Part shown: positions 22,595 to 34,500 of the stretch, in pieces
How positions within the stretch are numbered: the first letter of the stretch is position 1
How the letters are laid out: each line of letters starts with the position of its first letter
From: Asterias rubens
Lineage: Eukaryota; Echinodermata; Asteroidea; Forcipulatida; Asteriidae
NCBI RefSeq assembly: GCF_902459465.1
Contig: NC_047065.1
Span: 20,039,828 to 20,103,827 of the forward strand
Reading direction: 5' to 3'
Length of the DNA stretch: 64,000 nucleotides
Position numbers and translations under genes: made by a program
The notes under the pieces: model-generated
Databases searched by the model: none
Told to the model about the DNA's origin: nothing
The model's input: the letters and a program-made list of their open reading frames with translations, nothing else

Positions 22595-24868
22595 TTACTG
22601 CTCTTCAACAAAGAGGTAGATAGTTCCGTCATCAGCGACTTCTTCATCATCTTCTTCTTCCTCTTCAGCACCTTGGCTTATTGCCTGATTTGCTGGGACT
22701 AGAATGGACTCCTGTTGTGTGATGACGTTGGGATTGCTCTCTACAGCAGGCTGTGCCTTCTTCTGCCCTTCCACTTTTGTTGGCACGTCTGCGTCAGCGG
22801 GGCTTTCATCTGGGACTGTCTTAGCAACTGTTTTCTTCTCCGTCTTCTCCACCTTAAGCTTTGCTGGGGACGCTTTTTGCTTCTTCTGTGGTTCTTCTTC
22901 AGCTGTACCCTCAGCAGATCCTTCAGCTGATCCTTCAGCTAATGCTTCAGCAGATTCTTCGGCTAATCCTTCTTCAGCTGATCCTTCTTCAGCTGATGTT
23001 GACTGCCCTTCCTGTGGAACCATGATGATCTGCTGGGGTAAGACTTCTTGTGCCATTTCTTCCTCTTCCTCAGCTCCCTGGGTTCCCTCAGGCTCTTCTT
23101 CCTGCTGGATGTTGGTCATGGCTCCGTTGACAAATTGGACATCGCTACCCAGGTTCTCCATGGATTCCTCTGTGTTATGAGAGACGGTCAGCACTGTGAC
23201 CGGACCACCCTGCTCACCTTGGATAATCTGTAGTGTGCCGTCTGCCGTACCCTGCTGCATGGCAGCCTGGATAGCTTCAGCATCCTCTTGGGACAGCTGC
23301 AGGGTGTTCCCGTGCTCATCAACAATCTGGTGCTGTTGCTCCGACATTGCCATCCTTTGTCGGCGGGTCACCTTCTTGCTAGGAGAGACACCGATCTCGG
23401 CCGAATCTCTCCGTTTTCGCTTCAGGAGTGTAGTTGTACCTGTAGCTTCAGTCTCATCTACCTCCGGATTGATGTTGTGCTTCTTCTGCAAGTGATTGAC
23501 GAGGGTCTGTTTGTGCTTGAATGTTTCGTTGCAATCGTCGCACTGGAAGGGGCGTTCCCCGGTGTGGACCCTCATGTGGACGACCAGGTGACGCTTCTGT
23601 GGGGCAGAGTACTCGCACTCAAGACACTGGTAAATTTTCTCACCCTTGTGTGTCTTCTGGTGCTGCATGAAGCTGTACCGGTCCGTGAAGCCGTTCTCAC
23701 AGACTTTGCAGATGAGCGGCTGTCCCTGGGTGTGCATCTTACGGATGTGGGTTTTCATGTCTGCATGACGCCCGAATGTGGTTTCGCAGTACTCACACCT
23801 GTGAGCAGGGCGGGAACCAGCATGCTTCCACAGATGCTCCTTCAGGCTACTCTTCTGGGAGAAACTCTGCTCACACTCCCCGCACTGGAACGGCTTCTCA
23901 CCAGTATGAACTCGCATGTGACGCTTCAGCTTGTAGTTGTCTGTGCTGGCATAGTCGCACAAGGTACATCGGTAAGGCTTCTCACCTGTATGGGACCTCA
24001 TGTGACGTTTGATCTTGCTGGCCTCTACACTGTAATACTCACAGAGAGGACACTTGTGTGGTTTTTCATGGGTGTGGATGTACTTCATGTGTCTACCAAG
24101 CTCTCCAGAGGTTCCAAAGGCCTTGTCACATACCTCACACTTGTATGGCTTGGTACCTGTATGTGTGTTGAGGTGATTACGGAGAAGTGTAGAGGTGCGG
24201 AAGATTCTGCCGCACTTGTTGCACTCATGGACCTTCGGCTCACGAGGGCTGGCAGGAGACTTCTTGGCACGCCCAAGGACCTGATCAATGAGTCGCCCAT
24301 CGTCAAACTTAGGAACCATGTACTTCTTCCTTTTCTTGGGAGAGTCCTTTTCATCTATGTTTGGTTTGGTGACAGGTTCATCGTCGTTGTCTCCAGCGTA
24401 GAAATCATAAACGGAATGGTCCTGGATGGTTCTCTGTCCATCCTCTCCTTCCACAACCTCCCTGACGATAACAATCTGGGTGTTCATCGGAACCACGACC
24501 TCTTCATGCTCCTCCGACACGACCAGTCCCTCCCCTTCTTCTTCTCCGACTTCAGCTTGACGTTTTCGTGGCGACCGGCGGATAGTGATGACTTTCTCTT
24601 TGGAATCCTTTATGGTGCTAATACCCGGGGGCTGGAGCTCAATGAATGACGGTGGCTCTCGGCCTTCTTGGATGATAGCTGCATTGGCAACGGCTCTCTC
24701 TTCTTCATCTTCCTCAGTTGGTTGGACGATGACTTGGTTAGAGGTAGCGGCACCGGTTGGAACCTCACTGCCTTCCTGGGTTACAATTGTACCACCTGGC
24801 TGTTCAGTACCATCAGCCTGGATGATTGTGTACACCTGTGTGCTGTTATTGGCACCCTCTGAAGAAGC
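22595..24868 (-). CDS. CTCF: CTCF terminal exon: YDF motif, nine zinc fingers, acidic tail
   Basis: The exon opens at acceptor cctaatag and reads ASSEGANNSTQVYTIIQADG in frame. The ATG-like start at 24835 is in fact GTG (Val) inside the exon. YDF is at 24409-24401. Nine C2H2 fingers follow (about 24223-23477), with block matches to CTCF such as RTSTLLRNHLNTHTG, TSGELGRHMKYIHTHEKP, VEASKIKRHMRSHTGEKP and DNYKLKRHMRVHTGEKPFQC. After the last finger comes a basic patch LKRKRR, an acidic Ala-Glu-Gly-Ser repeat zone and the end TIYLFVEEQ. Confidence 0.95.
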   Translation of the reverse strand, partial: ASSEGANNSTQVYTIIQADGTEQPGGTIVTQEGSEVPTGAATSNQVIVQPTEEDEEERAVANAAIIQEGREPPSFIELQPPGISTIKDSKEKVITIRRSPRKRQAEVGEEEGEGLVVSEEHEEVVVPMNTQIVIVREVVEGEDGQRTIQDHSVYDFYAGDNDDEPVTKPNIDEKDSPKKRKKYMVPKFDDGRLIDQVLGRAKKSPASPREPKVHECNKCGRIFRTSTLLRNHLNTHTGTKPYKCEVCDKAFGTSGELGRHMKYIHTHEKPHKCPLCEYYSVEASKIKRHMRSHTGEKPYRCTLCDYASTDNYKLKRHMRVHTGEKPFQCGECEQSFSQKSSLKEHLWKHAGSRPAHRCEYCETTFGRHADMKTHIRKMHTQGQPLICKVCENGFTDRYSFMQHQKTHKGEKIYQCLECEYSAPQKRHLVVHMRVHTGERPFQCDDCNETFKHKQTLVNHLQKKHNINPEVDETEATGTTTLLKRKRRDSAEIGVSPSKKVTRRQRMAMSEQQHQIVDEHGNTLQLSQEDAEAIQAAMQQGTADGTLQIIQGEQGGPVTVLTVSHNTEESMENLGSDVQFVNGAMTNIQQEEEPEGTQGAEEEEEMAQEVLPQQIIMVPQEGQSTSAEEGSAEEGLAEESAEALAEGSAEGSAEGTAEEEPQKKQKASPAKLKVEKTEKKTVAKTVPDESPADADVPTKVEGQKKAQPAVESNPNVITQQESILVPANQAISQGAEEEEEDDEEVADDGTIYLFVEEQ

Positions 24869-27800
24869 CTATTAGGCAAGTGAGAAAAAAAAAAAGGAAA
24901 TAAAAATTTTTAAAAAACTACATCATTGTTTTTAAACCCAGTAAACAACTGTCTTGTGAAAATATCCTTAAATTTGTCATGTTCAGTGAAAACGGTGAAA
25001 GAAGGTTTATGTTTTGCTGGGGATTATTTCGCAACTGGTATTATAAGGGTGATACGAAAAAGGTTATTATTGTAAATTATTATTATTAGGCTTGCTCCGA
25101 TTGCAGCAATTCAAATTCCTTCAAATTGGAGTGGAAAGCAACAAGTTTGAGTACTGTTTACAAATCACACTGAGGATACAAAGACCAACAACTTTGATAT
25201 TTTATGCCTGATCTCCATGATTTTTTTAATTATTAGAATTTTTTTTTTTTTTTTTATTTTTGCTGTAAATCAATATCTTCAATGTGTAGGATTTGAAACT
25301 TTGCATGGTGGAAATACGATATAGAAAGGTTTGCGGTAACACCATGCAATGACTATCTCTAATGAGTTGGGGTGGTTCTGAAAAGAACCGTTGGTTTCAA
25401 CTCGCCGTTTCGATCCGTATGCTCTGATCATCTTCTGGAGAAAGCTCAGAGCATACTGAACGAAACGTCGAGTTGAAACCAACGGTTCTTTTCAGAACCA
25501 CCCCAACTCATTAGAGATAGTCATTACGTGGTGCTACCGCAAACCTTTCTATATCTTCAATGTGACTACAGAGTTTGTAAAATTGACCTTTGAAAACAAG
25601 CTTCCTGTTATGTAACAATATGTGTTTCCAACCCCTATATTATTATAGTGCAGGGCTCGATTTATTTTTATTTTTGCAGTAGTCGTGACTATTTTGTAGA
25701 TGTCAATGCAGCACGATTAACCGAATAGTTGAAACACGGCAGTCACGACTACACTAATAAATCAATAGTCACGACCACGACACAACTCCCACTGGTCGCC
25801 CAGGCTTAGAGGAGATAGATAAAAAGGTCCTGGAGGAGGCAACTTACCTGAGTGAAGGCTATCTGGGAGCCATCTTGGTTGACAGGAATGAACTGTTGGC
25901 CTTGGCTGTTCTCATAGACAATGCTGTTGCCCACCATGCTGACTGGCGCACCAGTATTATTATCATTCTGCATGGCCACCATAAGCACCTATGGGAAAAT
26001 TTATCATATTATATAAATAATGAATGTTTACATTCATGCAATGGAGAAAATATATTCGTTCGTTGAAAAATGTGAAGTAGCATGACCAATGAGATAGATC
26101 CACAACACCAATGCAAACCAGTTTAAGCATCTACTTCAAGCTTTTGGTCTTACCCAGCATATCAAGGAGCCGACTCATCATCTCGGTCATTGCCTGGATC
26201 TTGTCATAACTCGTGAAATCTCCCCACCAATTGTCTCAAACTTTATTATTCTACCTGGATTATCTGACCATTATGCAGTCATGTGTAACTTGAGTCTGTG
26301 CAAGCCGAAAGTCCCAACCGTCACTATAAAGAGCCGACAATGGAAACATGTGAATTCTCCCGAAGTGTTCCACGACATAGGCACTCATTTAGCAAATCTA
26401 GAAGTTGATCATGACTGCTTGGATTCCTATGTCAGCCAATATGAGAGTACAGTCAGTGACATCTTGGATAAATACGCACCTTGGAAAACGAGATCAGTCA
26501 AGGTCCGAACTGAAGTCTCCTGGTTCAATGATGATATTCGTACAGCGAGAAAGATCTGTCGTCAACTGGAGCGGAAGTGGCGGAAAAATGGCAAATTGGC
26601 AATACAACGACAAGAATATCGCAACCAATGTAAAGTAGTTAGGAATTTGATCAACCAGGCAAAGATCATCCATTATTCATCTCAAGTACAAGAATCCTCA
26701 GGAGATCAAAAGAAGCTCTTCAAGATAATTGGTAAGTTGTTGCTCAAACCCAAAACCCCTGTCCTTCCATCCACCTACAATAACCAGGACTTAGCAAATG
26801 AGTTCCAGAAATTCTTTGTCACCAAGATTTCAGACATCCGCTCATCATTTTCATCAGTCCCTTACAACGTGCCGCAGACATTGCCACATCTTCAACCAGA
26901 GTGTAGACTATCTGTGTTTGAGCCTGCCACTGTTGCTGAGATTTCAAAGGGTTATTATGAAATCTCCTTCAAAATCCTGTGAGCTGGATCCTGTATCAAC
27001 ATCCATGATAAAGCAAAACATTGATATATTTGTACCCTACATCACTAAGCTTGTAAACGAATCTCTCAGTTCCGGTTGTTTCCCCGATAGCCTCAAAGTT
27101 TCCTACATCAGGCCGCTCATCAAGAAACCAAACCTGGACAAGGAGATATTCAAAAACTACAGACCGGTTGCAAACTTAAAATATCTTGGAAAAGTCATCG
27201 AACGAGTAGTGTCATCACGTATTTCTGATCACATTCATACTTTCAACCTGTCCGACGTGTTCCAGTCAGCATACAAGCCTTTCCATGGGACCGAGGCTGC
27301 ACTAGTCCGTGTGAGCAACGATATTCTCTCTTCTATGGACAATGGTAACCTTACAGCACTAGTCCTGCTAGACTTGAGTGCTGCTTTTGACACTGTTGAT
27401 CATAACATCCTTCTCTCTCGGCTCCAGAATCACCTTGGCATAGAGGACACAGCCCTAGCATGGTGCAAATCGTATCTCCACAATAGAACTCAGCATGTGT
27501 GTATTGGCACTGCGATATCCGACCCTGTTGTTTTGAACTACTCTGTGCCACAGGGGTCGGTACTCGGCCCGCAGTGGTTTACGCTGTACACTTTACCGAT
27601 TCGTGACATCATCCTCAAATTTAATCTGAATTACCATGTGTACGCAGACGACACTCAGCTATACATCACGTTTAAATCGTCTCAAGAAAACGCCAATGCA
27701 TCTATTGCAAGACTTGAGAAATGCATCCAAGAGATTCGACGTTGGACACAACAAAACTTCCTGAAGTTAAATGATGATAAGACTGAGTTCCTTTTATTTG

Positions 27801-28505
27801 GGTCACGTCAACAGTTAACTAAGGTTTCAGTGCCATACATCTCCATCGGTGATGCTCGGATAGCTCCCTCGCTAAAAGCTCGGAACTTGGGGGTTATTTT
27901 TGATTCATCGATGACACTTCAGCCACACATCAACAATATTGTTCGTTTATCATCATATCACATCAGGAATATAGGTAAGATTCGCAAGTACTTGGACAAA
28001 AGTGCCACTGAAAAGGTCATTCACGCATTTGTTACTTCTCGTCTTGACAACGGCAATGCTCTTCTATACAGTCTTCCTAACAACCAGATTTCCCGACTTC
28101 AACTGCTCCAAAATACTGCTGCCCGCATTGTGACACTGTCTAGAAAATCCTGTTCTATCACCCCCATTCTGAAACAACTACACTGGCTCCCTATCTCTCA
28201 ACGAATCATCTTCAAGCTGATGCTCATTGTCCACAAAGCTCTAAATGGCAAGGCTCCCCACTATATTTCTGAACTGCTTCAAGTTTACACTCCATCAAGG
28301 AATCTTCGATCAAGTTCCATGCTTCTCCTCATTGAACCCAAGTCTCGACACTCATGGGGTGACAGGTCTTTTTCTTCAGCCGCGCCTCGCATCTGGAACT
28401 CTCTACCACTTAATCTTCGATCTTGTGTTTGTACCGCAAAATTCAAGTCTCTTCTCAAAACTTATCTTATGTCACAGGTTTTCAATGACTAATTTTGTTG
28501 TGTCT

Positions 28506-28542
<37 letters not shown>

Positions 28543-31500
28543 CTTTGTGTTTTGTTTTTGTTTTGTTTTGGTTTTACTGCGCCTTGAACACCCAGCAGGG
28601 TGGATATGTGCGCATTACAAGTCTTATTATTATTATTATTATTATTATCTTCTCTCTTAATGCTTGATTAATTCGTTTTGAATCTGGGGTGAATTCCACA
28701 AAGATAAAAGACTAGTCTTATCTCTCGTCCTAACTTAGGACTAGCCGTACGTTTTTCATATCTCCTTAGACTAGTCCTAAGTTAGGACTAGTCCTTACTC
28801 TTTGTGAAATCGACCCCTGGTCTTGTAAAATAAATTTGTTCCAGTAAAAGTGTTGAGCTACAAGTCCTGCAAATTTGTGGATAACACCGCGCCCCCAGAT
28901 TTGAGCCTTTAGGGCCATGTCAAATGAGGCAATTTACAGTAGGCCTGGGCGAATAATTTGAATATCCGGTTAATGGCGAATAGGTTTTCCTATCTGTAAC
29001 CGCGAATGCCTTTTTTTTCTTAACCGGATATCCGCAATGGGCGCGAATACCTATTTATAAACCAGATAGTCCTGTAATTACAACCAAGTAACCGAATATC
29101 CGAATATCCGCGGATGTCGGGCGACAACTGATAGTAATGTTTTGTCTGAATCCTTAAGAAACTTCTATCAAGACAGCATAAAACGGCATAAGTCAAGTAT
29201 TTATTTATGCTCACCTCCGTGAAGAGTTAAAACAATGACATTTCTGACGTAATTGTTCAAAGATTACGAAAGTTTTCCTTCACGTAGAGTCAATCACGAT
29301 CAAAAGAATTAGCAAATCGCCATCTTTAAATTAGATCCGGTTATTTTTATGAATGAACCGAGTAACACTGTCTAAAAACTAATATCAATCCGGCCATATG
29401 ATCTCATTCACAATCGAACAGCGCCCTCTATTGGCAAAAAAAACTTTTGAATATCCGGTTAATTTCGGATAGTTGGCCAGCGGTAACCGAATACCAAAAT
29501 TTCACTATTCGCCCAGCACTAATTTACAGGCAACAGTTCCAGGCAATCTCCATGAAGAAAAAGCATTCACATTTGAATGTTCACCTATTCCCTTGTGGAT
29601 CGTAATACAATGTTTGAAACATGGCCCGTTTGCTACCAAAGTGGTTCTGTAGCATGCACTGCAGTTGGTTGCCTGCAAAAAGACTGCAAAAGTTGCCTCG
29701 TGTGACAAGGCCCTTAGAGATACAGTGTTTTTGGCATCGACACAACAATTTAGAAACATGGAAAATTGTGACTAAGGGACCATGGATAAATTAAGAACGC
29801 GGCTGCCCGCGGTCAGACTCGTTCTAGAACGAGTCCGTCCCAAAATTGTCACGCGCCCGTCCCAAGATGGATTAAGCGCTTCACTGATTTTTAAGGTCCC
29901 TCATTATCGAACTCTATTGTTGGTGCCTTTTGTTGTTCAGATTACATGGACAAGGCAGCTTGCAAGTAATCCACGAAGGGGTGAAGGATTAGTGTTTGCG
30001 GTCTAGCTCAGGTATACACCAGACAATGGGTTGGAGATGTCCATGTACAGCCAACCCTCAAGTTTGCCAAAGCCAATACAATAATATGCTACTGCCATAA
30101 CAAGTTGAAGTGGTGACTATTATTCTTAAATTTGAAATCATCGCCAACTTATTTTGTATCTACATCTAATTGTTACATTAGGACCCGTGTTTACAGAGAT
30201 GATAACACTTACAAGATTCGTTCATAAAGATACCGCGAAATCATGCTGACCGGCTCGCAATCGCACAAAACACAACGCAAAATTACATCGTAGTACACAA
30301 ACACTCCATCTAGCTACACACTCACACACAGTGTTTTCAATATTCAGGCCTAGTAGTCTTGTTATTTTGCGTGCAACAAACTATAATGCAAGAAACATTG
30401 AACGCTAGAGGGCTTTCCTAAACAATGTGATAGCGGGAGAGCCGCCCTCCGTTGGAAAAATTGCGCAACAGCTTACGAAATTAGTTTCAACCGCCTTGAG
30501 ATTAAGACTTTCGGGAGAATCTGGTGTCCGAAAATTGCAATACCAACCAGCGTTGGTGCCCGAGCTAAACTCATACAACATTGGCGCCGTCGCTGGTAGC
30601 TTGGGCAACGTGGTGAATTTTCAGCAGTTCCTTGGCAAATATTAAGCGTGTTTAAGAAAAACTTCATAACGTGTTGGCTTCATTGTTCAAACATGAAACA
30701 TTTTGGACACCTTGGATGTACAAAAAAGAGTATAGTTGTACTGTTTAATGTAAGATGTTTTTCCTATTGACTTTGTTTTACTTTGGGGGATTATTTTGCA
30801 TGGCGGTCGTGCAAAGACGTAGTATTTTTTATTTTTTAATCTGCGGTTGTGTTTTGACTTATTGTGTGAAAAGGGCTACAACTTGGATTTATCTACCCAG
30901 ATAAGCCGATTATAACTACACAGTGGTTTTCGGCCTACACCATTGTTCCTTTGTTATACAGTGGGTCTTCCTCGAGACCCGGTGGTTGAGGAGAACGCGT
31001 TCCACTCCGTAGTTTTTCTTTTGTTCGTTTTGTCACGCGAAGGAACGCGTCGCGACGCGGTCGTTCCCGTGACATAATTTATCCATGGTCCCTAAGTTTA
31101 CAAACACATGTAACCTTTGCAATGACATTTGTTGTTGTCCATGGCATCATTGACCATGTGTTTTCATAATCACAGATTAACAACAAATCGTGTGGACTAC
31201 TCAAAAGTCAGATCCAGTGGAGAAGTGAAAACAAAAACCAAAGCAAAATGTTACCTGCTGTTGTTGCTGCACCATGTTGCCGTCTTGATCTACATGCTGC
31301 ACCATGACAACTTGCTCACCCTCCATGTTCTGAAGACCTTCGAGTCCTGAGAACAGAGACAGAGAAAAGCTCCAGTTATATCTTCTTGTTACTACATTTT
31401 TCCAGCATTAAGACAAATGTCTGGGCTCTTCTAAAGTGCCTTTCTTGGAGGTTATAAGATCAGTTCCAGCATTCTACAAGAATCTGTATAAGGTTTGAAT

Positions 31501-34500
31501 CCCACTTGAGTAGTATGCCATTTGTGTCCTTGAGCAAGACACACAACTAAACAGCTTCTCATCACTGAGATGTATATAGACCTTTATCACGCTGTCACCT
31601 TGGTCATGTTCCCTGTTTCCATAACAGTATTGAATAATCGCGCAAACATGGCACCAGACTATTATTTTGTCCAGCCTCAGTTTGGTTACAATGAGTTGGA
31701 ATGGAGCAAGATGGCCACACCATGATAAAGTTCTATAGAGATGGTGCTAGCTTTAGTGCGCTATATAGTTTGCAGCCCAGGCTGTATACTCACCTGTGAG
31801 GTTTGAGGAATGAGTGACCAGGGGTTATAATGTTTGAAGTACAATGATCATTCTTTGGAATTACGCCCTGCGAATGCGATAATAATTTTGACGTCACAAA
31901 TTGGCAACAAATAATTCGCATCAGTCCTGCAAAACATTCGCTGCGAAAAAACAGCCATGTCCTGTCAATATTAACTTTGCATTCGTAGGAATTATGAAAC
32001 GGGCTTAAGAGTCAACATTTTTCTAGAGTGTGTGAATCTGACCTTGTATAGTGATATTCTGATGACCTGTGCCCTCTATTCCTTGGATGAAAGCTTGCCC
32101 CATGGTATCGGATACAGCTCCGGCATCGGACACTGCAACCACTGACGGACTCTGAGATACAATCTGCACAAGGAGGAAATCAAGTACAAGAAATTAGGCC
32201 TAAGCCCTTGAAGTTCACTCTTGATGGTGCACAGCAATTTTCCTCTGATATAGACCAATCCGACGAAACAAAAATTGGAAGCGCCCTCTATTGAATTTTG
32301 TTACACTTGCGGTGTCTTTTTGTGCACAATCTAGCAATGAAGACACCGCAGCAAATGGCGCGCAGTGCTCAACACTTGCGCGCCGGTGTGTGCCCGGATT
32401 TGTCTATAGGGCACTTCTAAGGGGAAAAGGTGAACGTTTCTGTTATAACCTTGCAGAGGGCACAACAGCAAAAAAAAAAGGGCACCACAGCGATTGCTTA
32501 TGTAACAAAATACGTACCGGGTTAAGATTACCAACTAAATACCATAATACGTAACACAAAATGCAACTGGTATCTTTCCTTAGTTGTGGTTAGCAAAAAA
32601 AGGTTAGGCAATATTTTCTGCTTTGCAGCTCTATAAAATTGGGCCCTGCAGCTGATTTCACGAAACGCTAGTGAGGCCAGTACCTCCTCCTTACTTAGGA
32701 TGTGTGCAATAGGCCTGGGCCAATAATTTGAATATCCGGTTAATGGAGAATAGTTTTTCCTAACCGCAACCGCAAATACAATTTTTGACCTAACCGGATA
32801 ATCCGCAAGGGGCGCGGATACCTTTCAATTAACCGGATAGTCCTCTAATTACAACCAAGAAACCGGATTCCTATTATCCGCGATCCGCGAAGTCCTCCGA
32901 TTAATCCTAAGTTAGGAAGAAATGGGCGCTATTGGGCCTTGGTAATTAAGCTGTGCGTTACCCTACCACTTGAGCATCACTTACCGGTTGTGTAGCAATG
33001 TTGGCCGAAGCGTTGGCCAGAAGCTGAAGAGTCTGAGTGATGTCCATTGCAGTGGCCTCCTCAGCAGAATTAGCCTCCATGTGAACATGCTGGGGGGTCT
33101 CATTCTCCGGACCTGGAACACAAGACAAACAAATTAATAATAATATTAATAATAATAGCTCTGTTGACTAACACAGAGCTAAAAAAGCTCCTACCAATAT
33201 AGTTGCTTTGGTCACTACCTTCCACCCCAAACTACCCAAACTTCCCTCAATTCTCAATAATAACATGTCTATACTTCACTCCTCCAGCAGGTTACACTCA
33301 GCAATCCCTGAGGTTCCCATGGTTGCATTCCGCAGCCCTAAGAACCTTGGTGACATACTAGTCAGGGCCAAACTTCCCCCAGGTACAGTCCAAACACAAC
33401 CCCCGACAGATATACTGGGCCGTCACAAATGTACCCGTTCCAAATGCAAAACGTGTCTGCACATTAAGCCCTCACTTAAGGTGAAGAGTCATACCACTGG
33501 CTCTTCATACAACATCAAGACCGACTCTGAATGCAGCACGTCTAATGTAGTCTATGTCATATCATGTAAGAGATGTGGGCTACAATAATGTGGGAGAGAC
33601 TAAGACCAAACTTAGTCTTCGCTTTGCGAATCATGTCTCTTCCATAAAGACTAAGAAACCGTACCCAGTCTCTATCCACTTCAACAGCCCCAATCATAGT
33701 GTCATTGATGTTGAACTTCTGGTGATTGAAGCTTACAATGGTGATGACACACACCGCAAGAGTAGAGAATCACACTGGATTCACCAACTCAAGACAGTCA
33801 AACCCTTTGGACTTAACATAAACACTGGTGTTAAATAACTTCTCATTACCCTCCACTTCACTTCTGCCTAAGAACTTATATGTTGTATATATTCTGTACA
33901 TAAAGTATAAATTAATCTAGTTTAAAGTTGTTTTTATAAATTCATCACTGTAACTATCTGATGTAAGTAACCCCCCCCCCCTTTTTTTTCCACAGGTCCC
34001 TCATACCTATTTTTAAAATCATCATACCTTTGATCTTGCTATTCTTATTAATTGACCATTGTTAGTTGCATCATGATGCAACTTGCTCTCTAATCCTACC
34101 CTTTCATGTCTCCCTGCATTGTTGTCGAACAATACATTTACCACTTTTATGGTCCAGTAACCCATCCTTTCATTCTAAACATCCTTTGTCCTCGCCACTT
34201 CACTCCTATTGGTTCATAGCCACCAATATTGTCTCTGAAATAGAAACTTTGATTGGCTGTTATTTTCCCGCTTCTTTCTGGATCCTTTCCTTAATCCCTT
34301 TCCCCCTCTCTTTTTCTATAAATGGATATGTATTTGTTTGTACTTGTTTTATGCCTCTGAAGAAGGTCCGGATTGGGACGAAAGCTAAGGCCATCTACCC
34401 TATTCATTAATAATAATAGCTACATGTAACTATAGCAATCATATCCGTCACCTAATGACGCTAAAGGCACTTCAACACTTAGTATTTTCCTGCAATTATG

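Noticed and set aside
23288-24649. A 453-codon open frame on the plus strand
   Set aside because: It is exactly antisense to the CTCF finger exon. Its openness follows from the codons of the conserved finger linkers, and the peptide shows no domain.
24829-24835. A translation start at 24835 for a shorter CTCF
   Set aside because: The codon is GTG, and the frame continues upstream to a good splice acceptor that joins the 25848-25988 exon in phase.
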